DNA of 8,124 nt, from NCBI GenBank assembly GCA_013812695.1, contig JACCSZ010000253.1, positions 1 through 8,124 of the forward strand. The letters are read 5' to 3'. The stretch is from Gemmatimonadales bacterium. Lineage in GTDB: Bacteria > Gemmatimonadota > Gemmatimonadetes > Gemmatimonadales > GWC2-71-9. The position numbers and the translations under genes are program-made. The notes beneath the pieces are model-generated. The model was not told where the DNA came from. It did no database searches and worked only from the letters and a program-made list of their open reading frames with translations. How positions within the stretch are numbered: position 1 is the stretch's first letter; each line of letters starts with the position of its first letter. Below, in pieces: positions 1 through 5,584 of the stretch.

Positions 1-1
1 C

Positions 2-568
2 CCGCCATTGGGCGCGTCGCCACCGGCGGAGCCGGCGGAGCCGGCGGATGCCGGGGAGCGCGTGCAGACCGCGCGCGCGACGCCGCTCGGCGCGGCGCCC
101 GAGGGTGGCACGCTCGGCACGCTGGAGGGCGGGGCGCCAGCGCGTATCGTTGCCCGTGCCGGCGACCTCGTCAAAGTGCAGGTCGAGGGCTGGATCCCGG
201 CCGATGCCATCGCGCCGGGCAGCGATGACGCCCTGGCCGGCATCACCGCCGCCGAGGTGCGCGCGGCGCCGGACCGGTACGTCGGCAAGACGGTGGAGTG
301 GCGGGTGCAGGTGATCGCCGTCAAGACCGCCGACGAGCTCCGCGCCGAGATGCCGCCGGGCCAGCCGTATCTGCTCACCCGGGGCCCGTTGCCCGAGCCC
401 GGATTCGTGTACGTGAGTGTGCCCCCAGCACGGGTCGCAGAATTTGAGGCGCTGCCGGCGCTCCAGGAGCTGGTGCTGCGCGTGTCGATTCGCGCGGCCC
501 GCACGAAGTATCTCATGACGCCAGTGGCGGAGCTGGTGTCGGTCGTCTCGGGCATGGACGGACAGTAG
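2..568 (+). CDS. SH3-like domain protein of unknown function, 5' end cut by the window
   Basis: The reading frame is open to the left edge and ends with TAG at 566-568. An in-frame TTG exists at 8, but no signal peptide or ribosome-binding site supports it, so the true start probably lies upstream. Numbering from that TTG, residues 5-15 are a Pro/Ala/Glu linker (PPAEPAEPADA). Residues about 30-70 look like a bacterial SH3-like fold: a GTLGTLEGG start, alternating hydrophobics in GDLVKVQVEGWIPADAI, and the typical GW-P turn. Residues about 78-182 form a second, mostly beta-strand domain (GKTVEWRVQVIAVKTADEL; PYLLTRGPLPEPGFVYVSV) that I do not recognise; an OB-like fold is possible. SH3-like domains of this kind are often found in exported or cell-wall-associated proteins, so an envelope location is an inference. 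The next gene begins 7 bases downstream, suggesting co-transcription. No catalytic motif is visible and no function should be assigned. Confidence 0.72.
   Translation, partial: PPLGASPPAEPAEPADAGERVQTARATPLGAAPEGGTLGTLEGGAPARIVARAGDLVKVQVEGWIPADAIAPGSDDALAGITAAEVRAAPDRYVGKTVEWRVQVIAVKTADELRAEMPPGQPYLLTRGPLPEPGFVYVSVPPARVAEFEALPALQELVLRVSIRAARTKYLMTPVAELVSVVSGMDGQ
22..48 (+). repeat. Three tandem 9-bp units coding for a Pro-Ala-Glu linker
   Basis: The units are ACCGGCGGA, GCCGGCGGA and GCCGGCGGA in direct succession, in frame with the SH3-like protein, and they encode its PAEPAEPA linker. In-frame 9-bp repeats like this can expand or contract without breaking the gene. Here it most likely only sets the length of a flexible linker. 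Confidence 0.6.
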
Positions 569-575
569 GCCACGG

Positions 576-947
576 ATGAACGATCTCCTCCAGCAGCGAA
601 TCAACCGGCTGCTCGACGCGCTGACCGACGAGCGCGGATACCAGATCCTCGACTACATCGAGTTCCTCGACAGCAAGTACGCCGAGCGGGGCCGGCCGAG
701 CGGGATCCTGGCGAAGATCACCGAGACGGTCGAGGACACCATGCGTGCCGGCAAGCTCCCCATCCAGGCGATCACCGGCACGATGGGCATCATGGACAGC
801 GCGTCCAAACTGATGAAGGGGCTCGCGGCGGCCGGGCAGGCGGTGGTGGACGAGGCGGTCAAGGCCGCGGAGACGTCGAGGCCGGCGGCCCAGCTCCCGC
901 CCCCGCGGGTGGACGGACGGAAGGGGGAGCCGCCGGTGTCACCCTAA
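576..947 (+). CDS. Small helical protein of unknown function (123 aa)
   Basis: ATG at 576 is 7 bases after the preceding stop and the gene ends with TAA at 945-947. Only a weak purine stretch precedes the start. The protein is predicted to be mainly alpha-helical. Residues 1-38 form an amphipathic segment (LLQQRINRLLDALTDERG, then YQILDYIEFLDSKYAERG), residues 42-58 a second helix, and residues 62-98 a Gly/Ala/Met-rich helix containing the GTMGIMDSASKLMKGLAAAG stretch. A Pro-rich, probably disordered tail follows (about 101-123). There is no signal peptide and no clear membrane span, so a cytoplasmic or peripheral location is likely. The LDYIEFLDSKYAE stretch is loosely reminiscent of the short DUF2281-type helical motif of antitoxin-like proteins, but no toxin partner is adjacent and I do not rely on it. 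Close spacing to both neighbours suggests an operon with the SH3-like gene and the permease. Clean helical composition and lack of a better overlapping frame support a real gene. Confidence 0.75.
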   Translation: MNDLLQQRINRLLDALTDERGYQILDYIEFLDSKYAERGRPSGILAKITETVEDTMRAGKLPIQAITGTMGIMDSASKLMKGLAAAGQAVVDEAVKAAETSRPAAQLPPPRVDGRKGEPPVSP

Positions 948-958
948 CCCGGCACCTC

Positions 959-2440
959 ATGCCCACGACCACCCAGGCACCGGCCGACAGCACCAGCCCT
1001 CCCTCGGAATTCATCCGCGGCATCGGCCCGCTCGCCGCGATCTCGCTTGTGGTCGGCTCGATGATCGGCTCGGGGATCTTCATCGTCTCCGCCGACATCG
1101 GCCGGCAGCTCGGCGCGTGGGGACCGGGCGCGCTGCTCGTGGTGTGGATCATCACCGGCGCGATGACGGTGACGGGCGCCCTGGCTTACGCCGAGCTCGC
1201 GGCGATGATGCCAAAGGCGGGCGGGCAATACGTCTACCTGCGCGAAGGGCTGTCGCCGCTGGCGGGGTTTCTCTACGGGTGGACGCTGTTCGCCGTCATC
1301 CAGACCGGCACCATCGCGGCGGTGGCCGTGGCGTTCGCCAAATTTCTGAGCATCCTCGTCCCCGGTATCACGCCGGACGTCTTCCTCCCGCTCGGCCAGG
1401 TCCGGCTCCCGGGCGCCGCCGACGCCATCCAACTCGGGCTCTCGCCGCAGCGCGTCGTAGCCATCCTGATGATCGCGGTGCTCACCGCCCTCAACATGCG
1501 GGGCGTCACGCTCGGTGCTGCCATCCAGACCGTGTTCAGCGTCGCCAAGGTGGGCGCGCTCGCGGCGCTCGTGCTGCTGGGGCTCACGCTGTTCCGGCAG
1601 CCCGACATCGCGGCCGCCAACTTCTCGGGCTTCTGGGGCACCGGCGACTGGTCGCTCGCCGTGGTGCCCTTGATCGGCGCCGCCATGGTGGGCTCGCTGT
1701 TCTCGAGCGACGCGTGGAACAACGTCACCTTCGCCGCCGCCGAAGTGCAGAATCCCAGCCGCAACCTGCCCCGCGCCCTCGCCATCGGCACCGGCACGGT
1801 GAGCCTGCTCTACATCCTGGCCAACGTCGCGTACCTCAACATGCTGCCGTTCTGGGGCGCGCCGAACGGCGGCGACGTGCTGGCGCGCGGGCTCCAGTAC
1901 GCCGCCGAGGACCGGGTCGGCACCGCGGCCATCGAGGTGGCCGTGGGCGCGGGCGCCGCGACCGTGATGGCCGTGGCCATCCTGCTCTCGACCTTCGGCT
2001 GCAACAACGGCCTGATCCTGTCCGGACCCCGGGTGTACTACGCCATGGCCCGCGACCGGCTGTTCTTCGCGCGCGCCGGCACGCTCCACCCGGAGTATCG
2101 CACGCCCATCTTCGGGCTCGTCACCCAGGCCGTCTGGGCGATGGTGCTCTGCATCAGCGGGACCTATGGCCAGCTCCTCGACTACGTGGTGTTCGCGGCG
2201 CTGGTGTTCTACTTCCTCACGACGCTGGCGCTGTTCCGGCTCAGGCGGACGCAGCCCGACCTGCCTCGGCCGGTCAAGGCGTTCGGCTATCCGGTGCTGC
2301 CGGCGCTCTACCTGGCCTCGGTCGGTGCGCTGATGGTGATCCTGCTGTTCGAGAAGCCGCTGTTCACCTGGCCGGGCCTGCTCATCGTGGCGAGCGGCGT
2401 TCCGGTCTACCTGCTCTGGCGCCGGGGCGTGCGCGCTTGA
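959..2440 (+). CDS. APC-superfamily amino-acid permease, LAT-like
   Basis: A 493-residue polytopic inner-membrane protein with about 12 hydrophobic segments, the normal length for amino acid/polyamine/organocation transporters. TM1 carries the unwound substrate-binding signature GSMIGSGIF (residues 33-41). TM2 to TM3 has AYAELAAMMPKAGGQYVYLR, the usual permease signature. TM6 and its loop read SLFSSDAWNNVTFAAAEVQN (246-265), followed by PSRNLPRAL. This W-NN-T pattern resembles L-type amino-acid transporters (LAT family, such as SteT-like exchangers) more than the CAT-type pair downstream. TM8 and its following loop contain STFGCNNG and GPRVYYAMARD. The likely role is uptake or exchange of neutral amino acids; substrate cannot be read from sequence. 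ATG at 959 lies 11 bases after the upstream gene and has no evident Shine-Dalgarno sequence, but the N-terminal polar tail of about 20 residues before TM1 is normal. The TGA stop at 2438-2440 overlaps the putative guaB -35 element. Confidence 0.93.
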   Translation: MPTTTQAPADSTSPPSEFIRGIGPLAAISLVVGSMIGSGIFIVSADIGRQLGAWGPGALLVVWIITGAMTVTGALAYAELAAMMPKAGGQYVYLREGLSPLAGFLYGWTLFAVIQTGTIAAVAVAFAKFLSILVPGITPDVFLPLGQVRLPGAADAIQLGLSPQRVVAILMIAVLTALNMRGVTLGAAIQTVFSVAKVGALAALVLLGLTLFRQPDIAAANFSGFWGTGDWSLAVVPLIGAAMVGSLFSSDAWNNVTFAAAEVQNPSRNLPRALAIGTGTVSLLYILANVAYLNMLPFWGAPNGGDVLARGLQYAAEDRVGTAAIEVAVGAGAATVMAVAILLSTFGCNNGLILSGPRVYYAMARDRLFFARAGTLHPEYRTPIFGLVTQAVWAMVLCISGTYGQLLDYVVFAALVFYFLTTLALFRLRRTQPDLPRPVKAFGYPVLPALYLASVGALMVILLFEKPLFTWPGLLIVASGVPVYLLWRRGVRA

Positions 2441-2465
2441 TTTCCACCGGATCGCGCCCTACACT
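2437..2465 (+). promoter_or_regulatory. Putative sigma70-type promoter for guaB
   Basis: TTGATT at 2437-2442 (4 of 6 matches to the -35 consensus) is separated by exactly 17 bases from TACACT at 2460-2465 (4 of 6 matches to the -10 consensus). The -35 box overlaps the TGA stop of the upstream permease. Transcription would begin near 2472, giving a leader of about 70 bases before guaB. In DNA this GC-rich, an AT-richer pair at ideal spacing stands out, but the call is by eye. An alternative -10-like TATAGG at 2531-2536 lies only 5 bases before the ATG and has no good -35. Confidence 0.45.
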
Positions 2466-2469
2466 TCGA

Positions 2470-2484
2470 GATGGAAACGCCATC
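2470..2484 (+). promoter_or_regulatory. Small inverted repeat at the presumed guaB transcription start
   Basis: GATGG (2470-2474) and CCATC (2480-2484) are perfect inverted 5-mers around the loop AAACG. The position coincides with the predicted start of the guaB transcript, so it could be a small 5' hairpin or a half-site-type operator. It is short enough to arise by chance. Confidence 0.25.
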
Positions 2485-2488
2485 GTCA

Positions 2489-2524
2489 GGCCCGCCAGCC
2501 GCCCTCCCCGGGCCTCGGCGGGCC
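2489..2524 (+). terminator. GC-rich hairpin between the permease and guaB: attenuator, leader structure or terminator
   Basis: GGCCCGCC (2489-2496) and GGCGGGCC (2517-2524) are a perfect 8-bp inverted repeat. Inside the 20-base loop, GCCC (2501-2504) and GGGC (2510-2513) can form a second short stem. The structure sits after the permease stop and before the guaB start. No run of T follows (the next bases are GTCGTGTATAG), so a classical intrinsic terminator is doubtful. It could still act as a T-less terminator for the permease transcript or as a structured guaB leader. The stem ends 17 bases before the guaB ATG, leaving the start region free. Confidence 0.35.
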
Positions 2525-2541
2525 GTCGTGTATAGGGCGGC

Positions 2542-3999
2542 ATGAGCACCATTCGGACGAAGCCCGGTCTGACCTTCGACGACGTTCTGCTCGTCCCGAG
2601 GTACTCGGCGGTGCATCCGCGTGAAGTCTCCACCAACAGCCGCCTGACCCGCACCATCCCCATCAACATCCCGCTCGTCTCCGCCGCCATGGACACCGTC
2701 ACCGAGGCCGACATGGCCATCGCGATGGCCCGGGCCGGCGGCATCGGCGTCCTGCACAAGAACATGTCGGTCGAGCGCCAGGCGGCGGAGGTGGACCGCG
2801 TCAAACGGAGCGAGAGCGGGATGATCCTCAACCCGATCACGCTCGGACCCGACCGGCCGCTCCGCGAAGCCTATCAGCTCATGCGGCGCTTCAAGATCTC
2901 CGGCGTGCCGATCGTGGACGGGCAGGGTCGGCTGATCGGGATCATCACCAACCGCGATCTGCAGTTCGAGCGGAATCTCGACCAGCCGATCCGGGAAGCG
3001 ATGACCCGCGAGAACCTGGTCACCGCGCCGGAGGGCACCAGCCTCGACGACGCCGAGCGGATCCTGGCCCGGCACCGGATCGAGAAGCTGCCGGTGGTGG
3101 ACGCGCACGGGATCCTCAAGGGATTGATCACCGTCAGGGACATCTTCAAGCGGCGCGAGCATCCCGATGCCAACAAGGATCAGCATGGGCGGCTCCGCGT
3201 GGCCGCGGCCGTGGGCGGCGGGCAGGACGCCACCGAGCGGGCGCGCCGCCTGGTCGACGCCGGCGTGGACGTGCTCGTGGTGGACTCGGCCCACGGGCAC
3301 AGCGAAGGCGTGCTCGGCACCGTCGGCCAGCTGCGCGACGCCTTTCCCGACGTGCAGCTCGTGGCCGGCAACATCGCCACGGAGGCGGGGGCGCGGGAGA
3401 TGGTGCGGCGCGGCGTGGACGCGGTGAAGGTCGGCATCGGGCCCGGGAGCATCTGCACCACGCGCGTGGTCACCGGCGTGGGCGTTCCGCAGCTCACCGC
3501 CATCATGGACGCGCTCCGCGGCGCGGACGACGTGCCGGTCATCGCGGATGGCGGCATCAAATACTCGGGCGACGTCGTCAAGGCGCTGGCTTCGGGCGCG
3601 TCCGCCGTCATGATGGGCTCCATGCTGGCCGGGACGGAGGAGAGCCCGGGCGAATCGGTGCTCGCCGAGGGCCGGCGCTTCAAGATGATCCGCGGCATGG
3701 GCAGCCTCTCCGCCATGCAGGACGGCTCGGCCGACCGCTATTTCCAGGAAGGCGAGATGGGCCCGTCGAAGCTGGTACCCGAAGGCATCGAAGGGCGAGT
3801 GCCGTACAAGGGTCCGGTCGCCGACGTGCTGTATCAAATGGTCGGCGGCCTGCGTAGTGGGATGGGTTACTGCGGCGTGTCGTCGATCCCCCAGCTGCAG
3901 TGCGACGTCGAGATGGTGCAGATCACCTCGGCCGGACTGCGCGAATCGCACCCGCACGACGTGACGATCACGCGGGAAGCGCCGAACTACAGCGCGTAG
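2542..3999 (+). CDS. guaB: Inosine-5'-monophosphate dehydrogenase
   Basis: Catalyses NAD-dependent oxidation of IMP to XMP, the committed step of guanine-nucleotide synthesis, in the cytoplasm as a tetramer or octamer. The 485 residues match the usual bacterial length. Residues 10-20 hold the LTFDDVLLVPR signature and 43-53 IPLVSAAMDTV. Two CBS domains occupy about residues 92-205 (GVPIVDGQGRLIGIITNRD; KLPVVDAHGILKGLITVRD). These regulatory modules bind adenine or guanine nucleotides in characterised family members. The barrel resumes with VDVLVVDSAHGHS (242-253). The catalytic loop is GPGSICTTR with nucleophile Cys305, the phosphate site includes ADGGI (Asp336), and the mobile flap carries the Arg399-Tyr400 dyad (SADRYFQEG). 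EGIEGRVPYKG and QLVAGNIATEAG are also canonical. All key residues are present, so the enzyme should be active. ATG at 2542 is preceded by GGGCGG, a weak ribosome site, and matches the family's N terminus. It has its own putative promoter and is followed after 60 bases by an APC permease. Confidence 0.98.
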   Translation: MSTIRTKPGLTFDDVLLVPRYSAVHPREVSTNSRLTRTIPINIPLVSAAMDTVTEADMAIAMARAGGIGVLHKNMSVERQAAEVDRVKRSESGMILNPITLGPDRPLREAYQLMRRFKISGVPIVDGQGRLIGIITNRDLQFERNLDQPIREAMTRENLVTAPEGTSLDDAERILARHRIEKLPVVDAHGILKGLITVRDIFKRREHPDANKDQHGRLRVAAAVGGGQDATERARRLVDAGVDVLVVDSAHGHSEGVLGTVGQLRDAFPDVQLVAGNIATEAGAREMVRRGVDAVKVGIGPGSICTTRVVTGVGVPQLTAIMDALRGADDVPVIADGGIKYSGDVVKALASGASAVMMGSMLAGTEESPGESVLAEGRRFKMIRGMGSLSAMQDGSADRYFQEGEMGPSKLVPEGIEGRVPYKGPVADVLYQMVGGLRSGMGYCGVSSIPQLQCDVEMVQITSAGLRESHPHDVTITREAPNYSA

Positions 4000-4047
4000 G
4001 GACACTCTCGGCGTCGCCCCATCCGGTGCGGCGCGCCTCCATTCATC

Positions 4048-4052
4048 GAGGA
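4048..4052 (+). promoter_or_regulatory. Ribosome-binding site of the first CAT-type permease
   Basis: GAGGA at 4048-4052 lies 7 bases before ATG 4060, ideal Shine-Dalgarno placement and stronger than at most starts in this window. It fixes the start of this permease. The 60-base gap after guaB shows no clear promoter and no strong terminator, so read-through from guaB is plausible. Confidence 0.6.
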
Positions 4053-4059
4053 TCATGCT

Positions 4060-5580
4060 ATGAGCTTGTGGGCGACGAAGTCCATCACGGCGCTGCGCGC
4101 CGAGGCGGAGGCGACGGGCGAACGGTCTCTCAAGCGGACGCTCGGCGCGCTCAACCTGACGATGCTCGGCATCGGCGCGATCATCGGCGCCGGGATCTTC
4201 GTCCTGACCGGACTCGCCGCGGCCCTCCACGCCGGGCCCGCGGTGCCCCTCTCGTTCGTCGCCGCCGCGGTGGCGTGCGGACTGGCGGGCCTCTGCTACG
4301 CAGAAATGGCCAGCGCCGTCCCCGTCGCGGGCAGCGCCTACACGTACTCCTACGCGACGATGGGCGAGTTCGCGGCCTGGATCATCGGCTGGGACCTCGT
4401 GCTCGAGTACGCCATGGGGGCCGCCACCGTCGGCGTGGGCTGGTCCGGCTACTTCGTCAGCATGCTCGACTACTTCGGGGTCCACCTGCCGACCGCGATC
4501 ACCTCGGCGCCGCTCCGCTGGTGCACCGGCGCGGACGTGACCAACGCGGTGGCCGCCTGCGCGACGGCGGGGTGGAACGCCACCGGCTCGCTCTTCAACC
4601 TGCCGGCCATGGTCATAGTGCTGGTGGCCACCGCGGTGCTCGTCGTCGGGATCGAGGAGTCGGCCAAGGTCAACAACATCATCGTCATCCTGAAGATCTC
4701 CGTGGTGCTCCTGTTCATCGCGTTCGGCTTCCGGTACGTCGACGCCGGCAATTGGCAGCCGTTCATCCCGCCGAACACCGGCAGCTTCGGGGAGTTCGGC
4801 TGGAGCGGCGTGTTCCGCGGCGCCGGTCTGATCTTCTTCGCCTACATCGGATTCGACGCGGTCAGCACGGCCGCCCAGGAGGCGAAGAATCCGCAGAAAG
4901 ACATGCCCGTCGGGATCCTGGGATCGCTGGCCATCTGCACCATCCTGTACATCGTGGTCTCGCTGATCCTGACCGGCCTCGTCCGCTACGACCGGCTCAA
5001 CGTGGCGCACCCGGTGGCGTATGCGGTGGAGCAGATTCCGCAGCTCAGCTGGCTCCGGCCGCTCATCACCGTGGGCGCCGTCCTCGGCCTCGGCTCGGTG
5101 GTCCTGGTGATGCTCCTGGGGCAGAGCCGGGTGTTCTACTCGATGTCGCGCGACGGGTTGATCGGGGAGTGGGCGGGCAGGGTGCATCCCCGGTTCCGCA
5201 CTCCGTATCTCTCGACCATCTACGTCGGCCTCATAGTCGCGGTGATCACGGGGACGTTCCCGATCCAGATCCTCGGCGAGCTGGTCAACATCGGCACCCT
5301 GCTCGCCTTCGTGCTGGTGTGCGCCGGCGTCTGGATCCTGCGCAACAAGCGTCCCGACCTCGACCGCCCCTTCAGGACGCCGCTCGTGCCCCTGGTCCCG
5401 ATCCTCGGCATGCTGTCGTGCTTCGGGCTCATGGCCACGCTGCCCGGCGATACCTGGCTCAGGCTCTTCATCTGGCTGCTGATCGGCTTCGTGATCTACT
5501 TCGGGTACGGCAAGAAGCACAGCGTCCTGCAACGCGAGCGCGCCGCCGCCGCCGGCGGCGAGTCCACGCGCAAGGGGTAA
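4060..5580 (+). CDS. CAT-type APC-superfamily amino-acid permease (first of a tandem pair)
   Basis: A 506-residue inner-membrane transporter of about 12 membrane segments. A polar N-terminal segment, including KSITALRAEAE and SLKRTLGALN, precedes TM1, as in bacterial homologues of cationic amino-acid transporters (YhdG and GkApcT relatives). TM1 has GIGAIIGAGIF (37-47) for binding the substrate amino and carboxyl groups. CYAEMASAVPVAGSAYTYSY (79-98) follows TM2, and TM6 has FFAYIGFDAVSTAAQEAKNP (259-278). The loop after TM8 has GQSRVFYSMSRDGL and HPRFRTPY. Predicted function is proton-coupled uptake of amino acids; despite the CAT name, bacterial members can be broad-range, so the substrate is open. 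The loop at about 143-180 is longer than in the neighbouring paralogue and contains Cys155 and Cys167, absent from that paralogue; the loop could lie on the outer face and hold a disulfide. It is 33-bp-class tight to neither guaB nor a promoter, being 60 bases downstream of guaB. The C-terminal tail is basic (QRERAAAAGGESTRKG). Confidence 0.94.
   Translation: MSLWATKSITALRAEAEATGERSLKRTLGALNLTMLGIGAIIGAGIFVLTGLAAALHAGPAVPLSFVAAAVACGLAGLCYAEMASAVPVAGSAYTYSYATMGEFAAWIIGWDLVLEYAMGAATVGVGWSGYFVSMLDYFGVHLPTAITSAPLRWCTGADVTNAVAACATAGWNATGSLFNLPAMVIVLVATAVLVVGIEESAKVNNIIVILKISVVLLFIAFGFRYVDAGNWQPFIPPNTGSFGEFGWSGVFRGAGLIFFAYIGFDAVSTAAQEAKNPQKDMPVGILGSLAICTILYIVVSLILTGLVRYDRLNVAHPVAYAVEQIPQLSWLRPLITVGAVLGLGSVVLVMLLGQSRVFYSMSRDGLIGEWAGRVHPRFRTPYLSTIYVGLIVAVITGTFPIQILGELVNIGTLLAFVLVCAGVWILRNKRPDLDRPFRTPLVPLVPILGMLSCFGLMATLPGDTWLRLFIWLLIGFVIYFGYGKKHSVLQRERAAAAGGESTRKG
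5547..5560 (+). repeat. Perfect 14-bp GC palindrome near the end of the first CAT-type permease
   Basis: CGCCGCCGGCGGCG is its own reverse complement. It encodes part of the Ala/Gly-rich tail of the permease and ends 24 bases before the GTG of the next gene. It may be only a by-product of alanine and glycine codons in very GC-rich DNA, or it may form a small structure just upstream of the coupled start. Confidence 0.3.
5572..5577 (+). promoter_or_regulatory. Ribosome-binding site of the second CAT-type permease, embedded in the preceding gene
   Basis: AAGGGG at 5572-5577 lies within the last codons of the preceding permease and 7 bases before GTG 5585. This spacing supports the GTG start and suggests translational coupling, because ribosomes finishing at TAA 5578-5580 are already on the site. 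Confidence 0.6.
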
Positions 5581-5584
5581 TCCC

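Noticed and set aside
576..947. Antitoxin of a toxin-antitoxin pair
   Set aside because: The resemblance is limited to about 13 residues and no adjacent small toxin gene exists; the neighbours are an SH3-like protein and a permease.
944..2089. A 381-codon - strand open frame opposite the LAT-like permease
   Set aside because: Low-complexity Arg/His/Gly/Glu composition, no recognisable domain, and fully covered by a convincing + strand transporter.
4000..4059. Possible terminator after guaB
   Set aside because: Only 4-bp GC stems can be drawn and there is no T run, so I do not call one.
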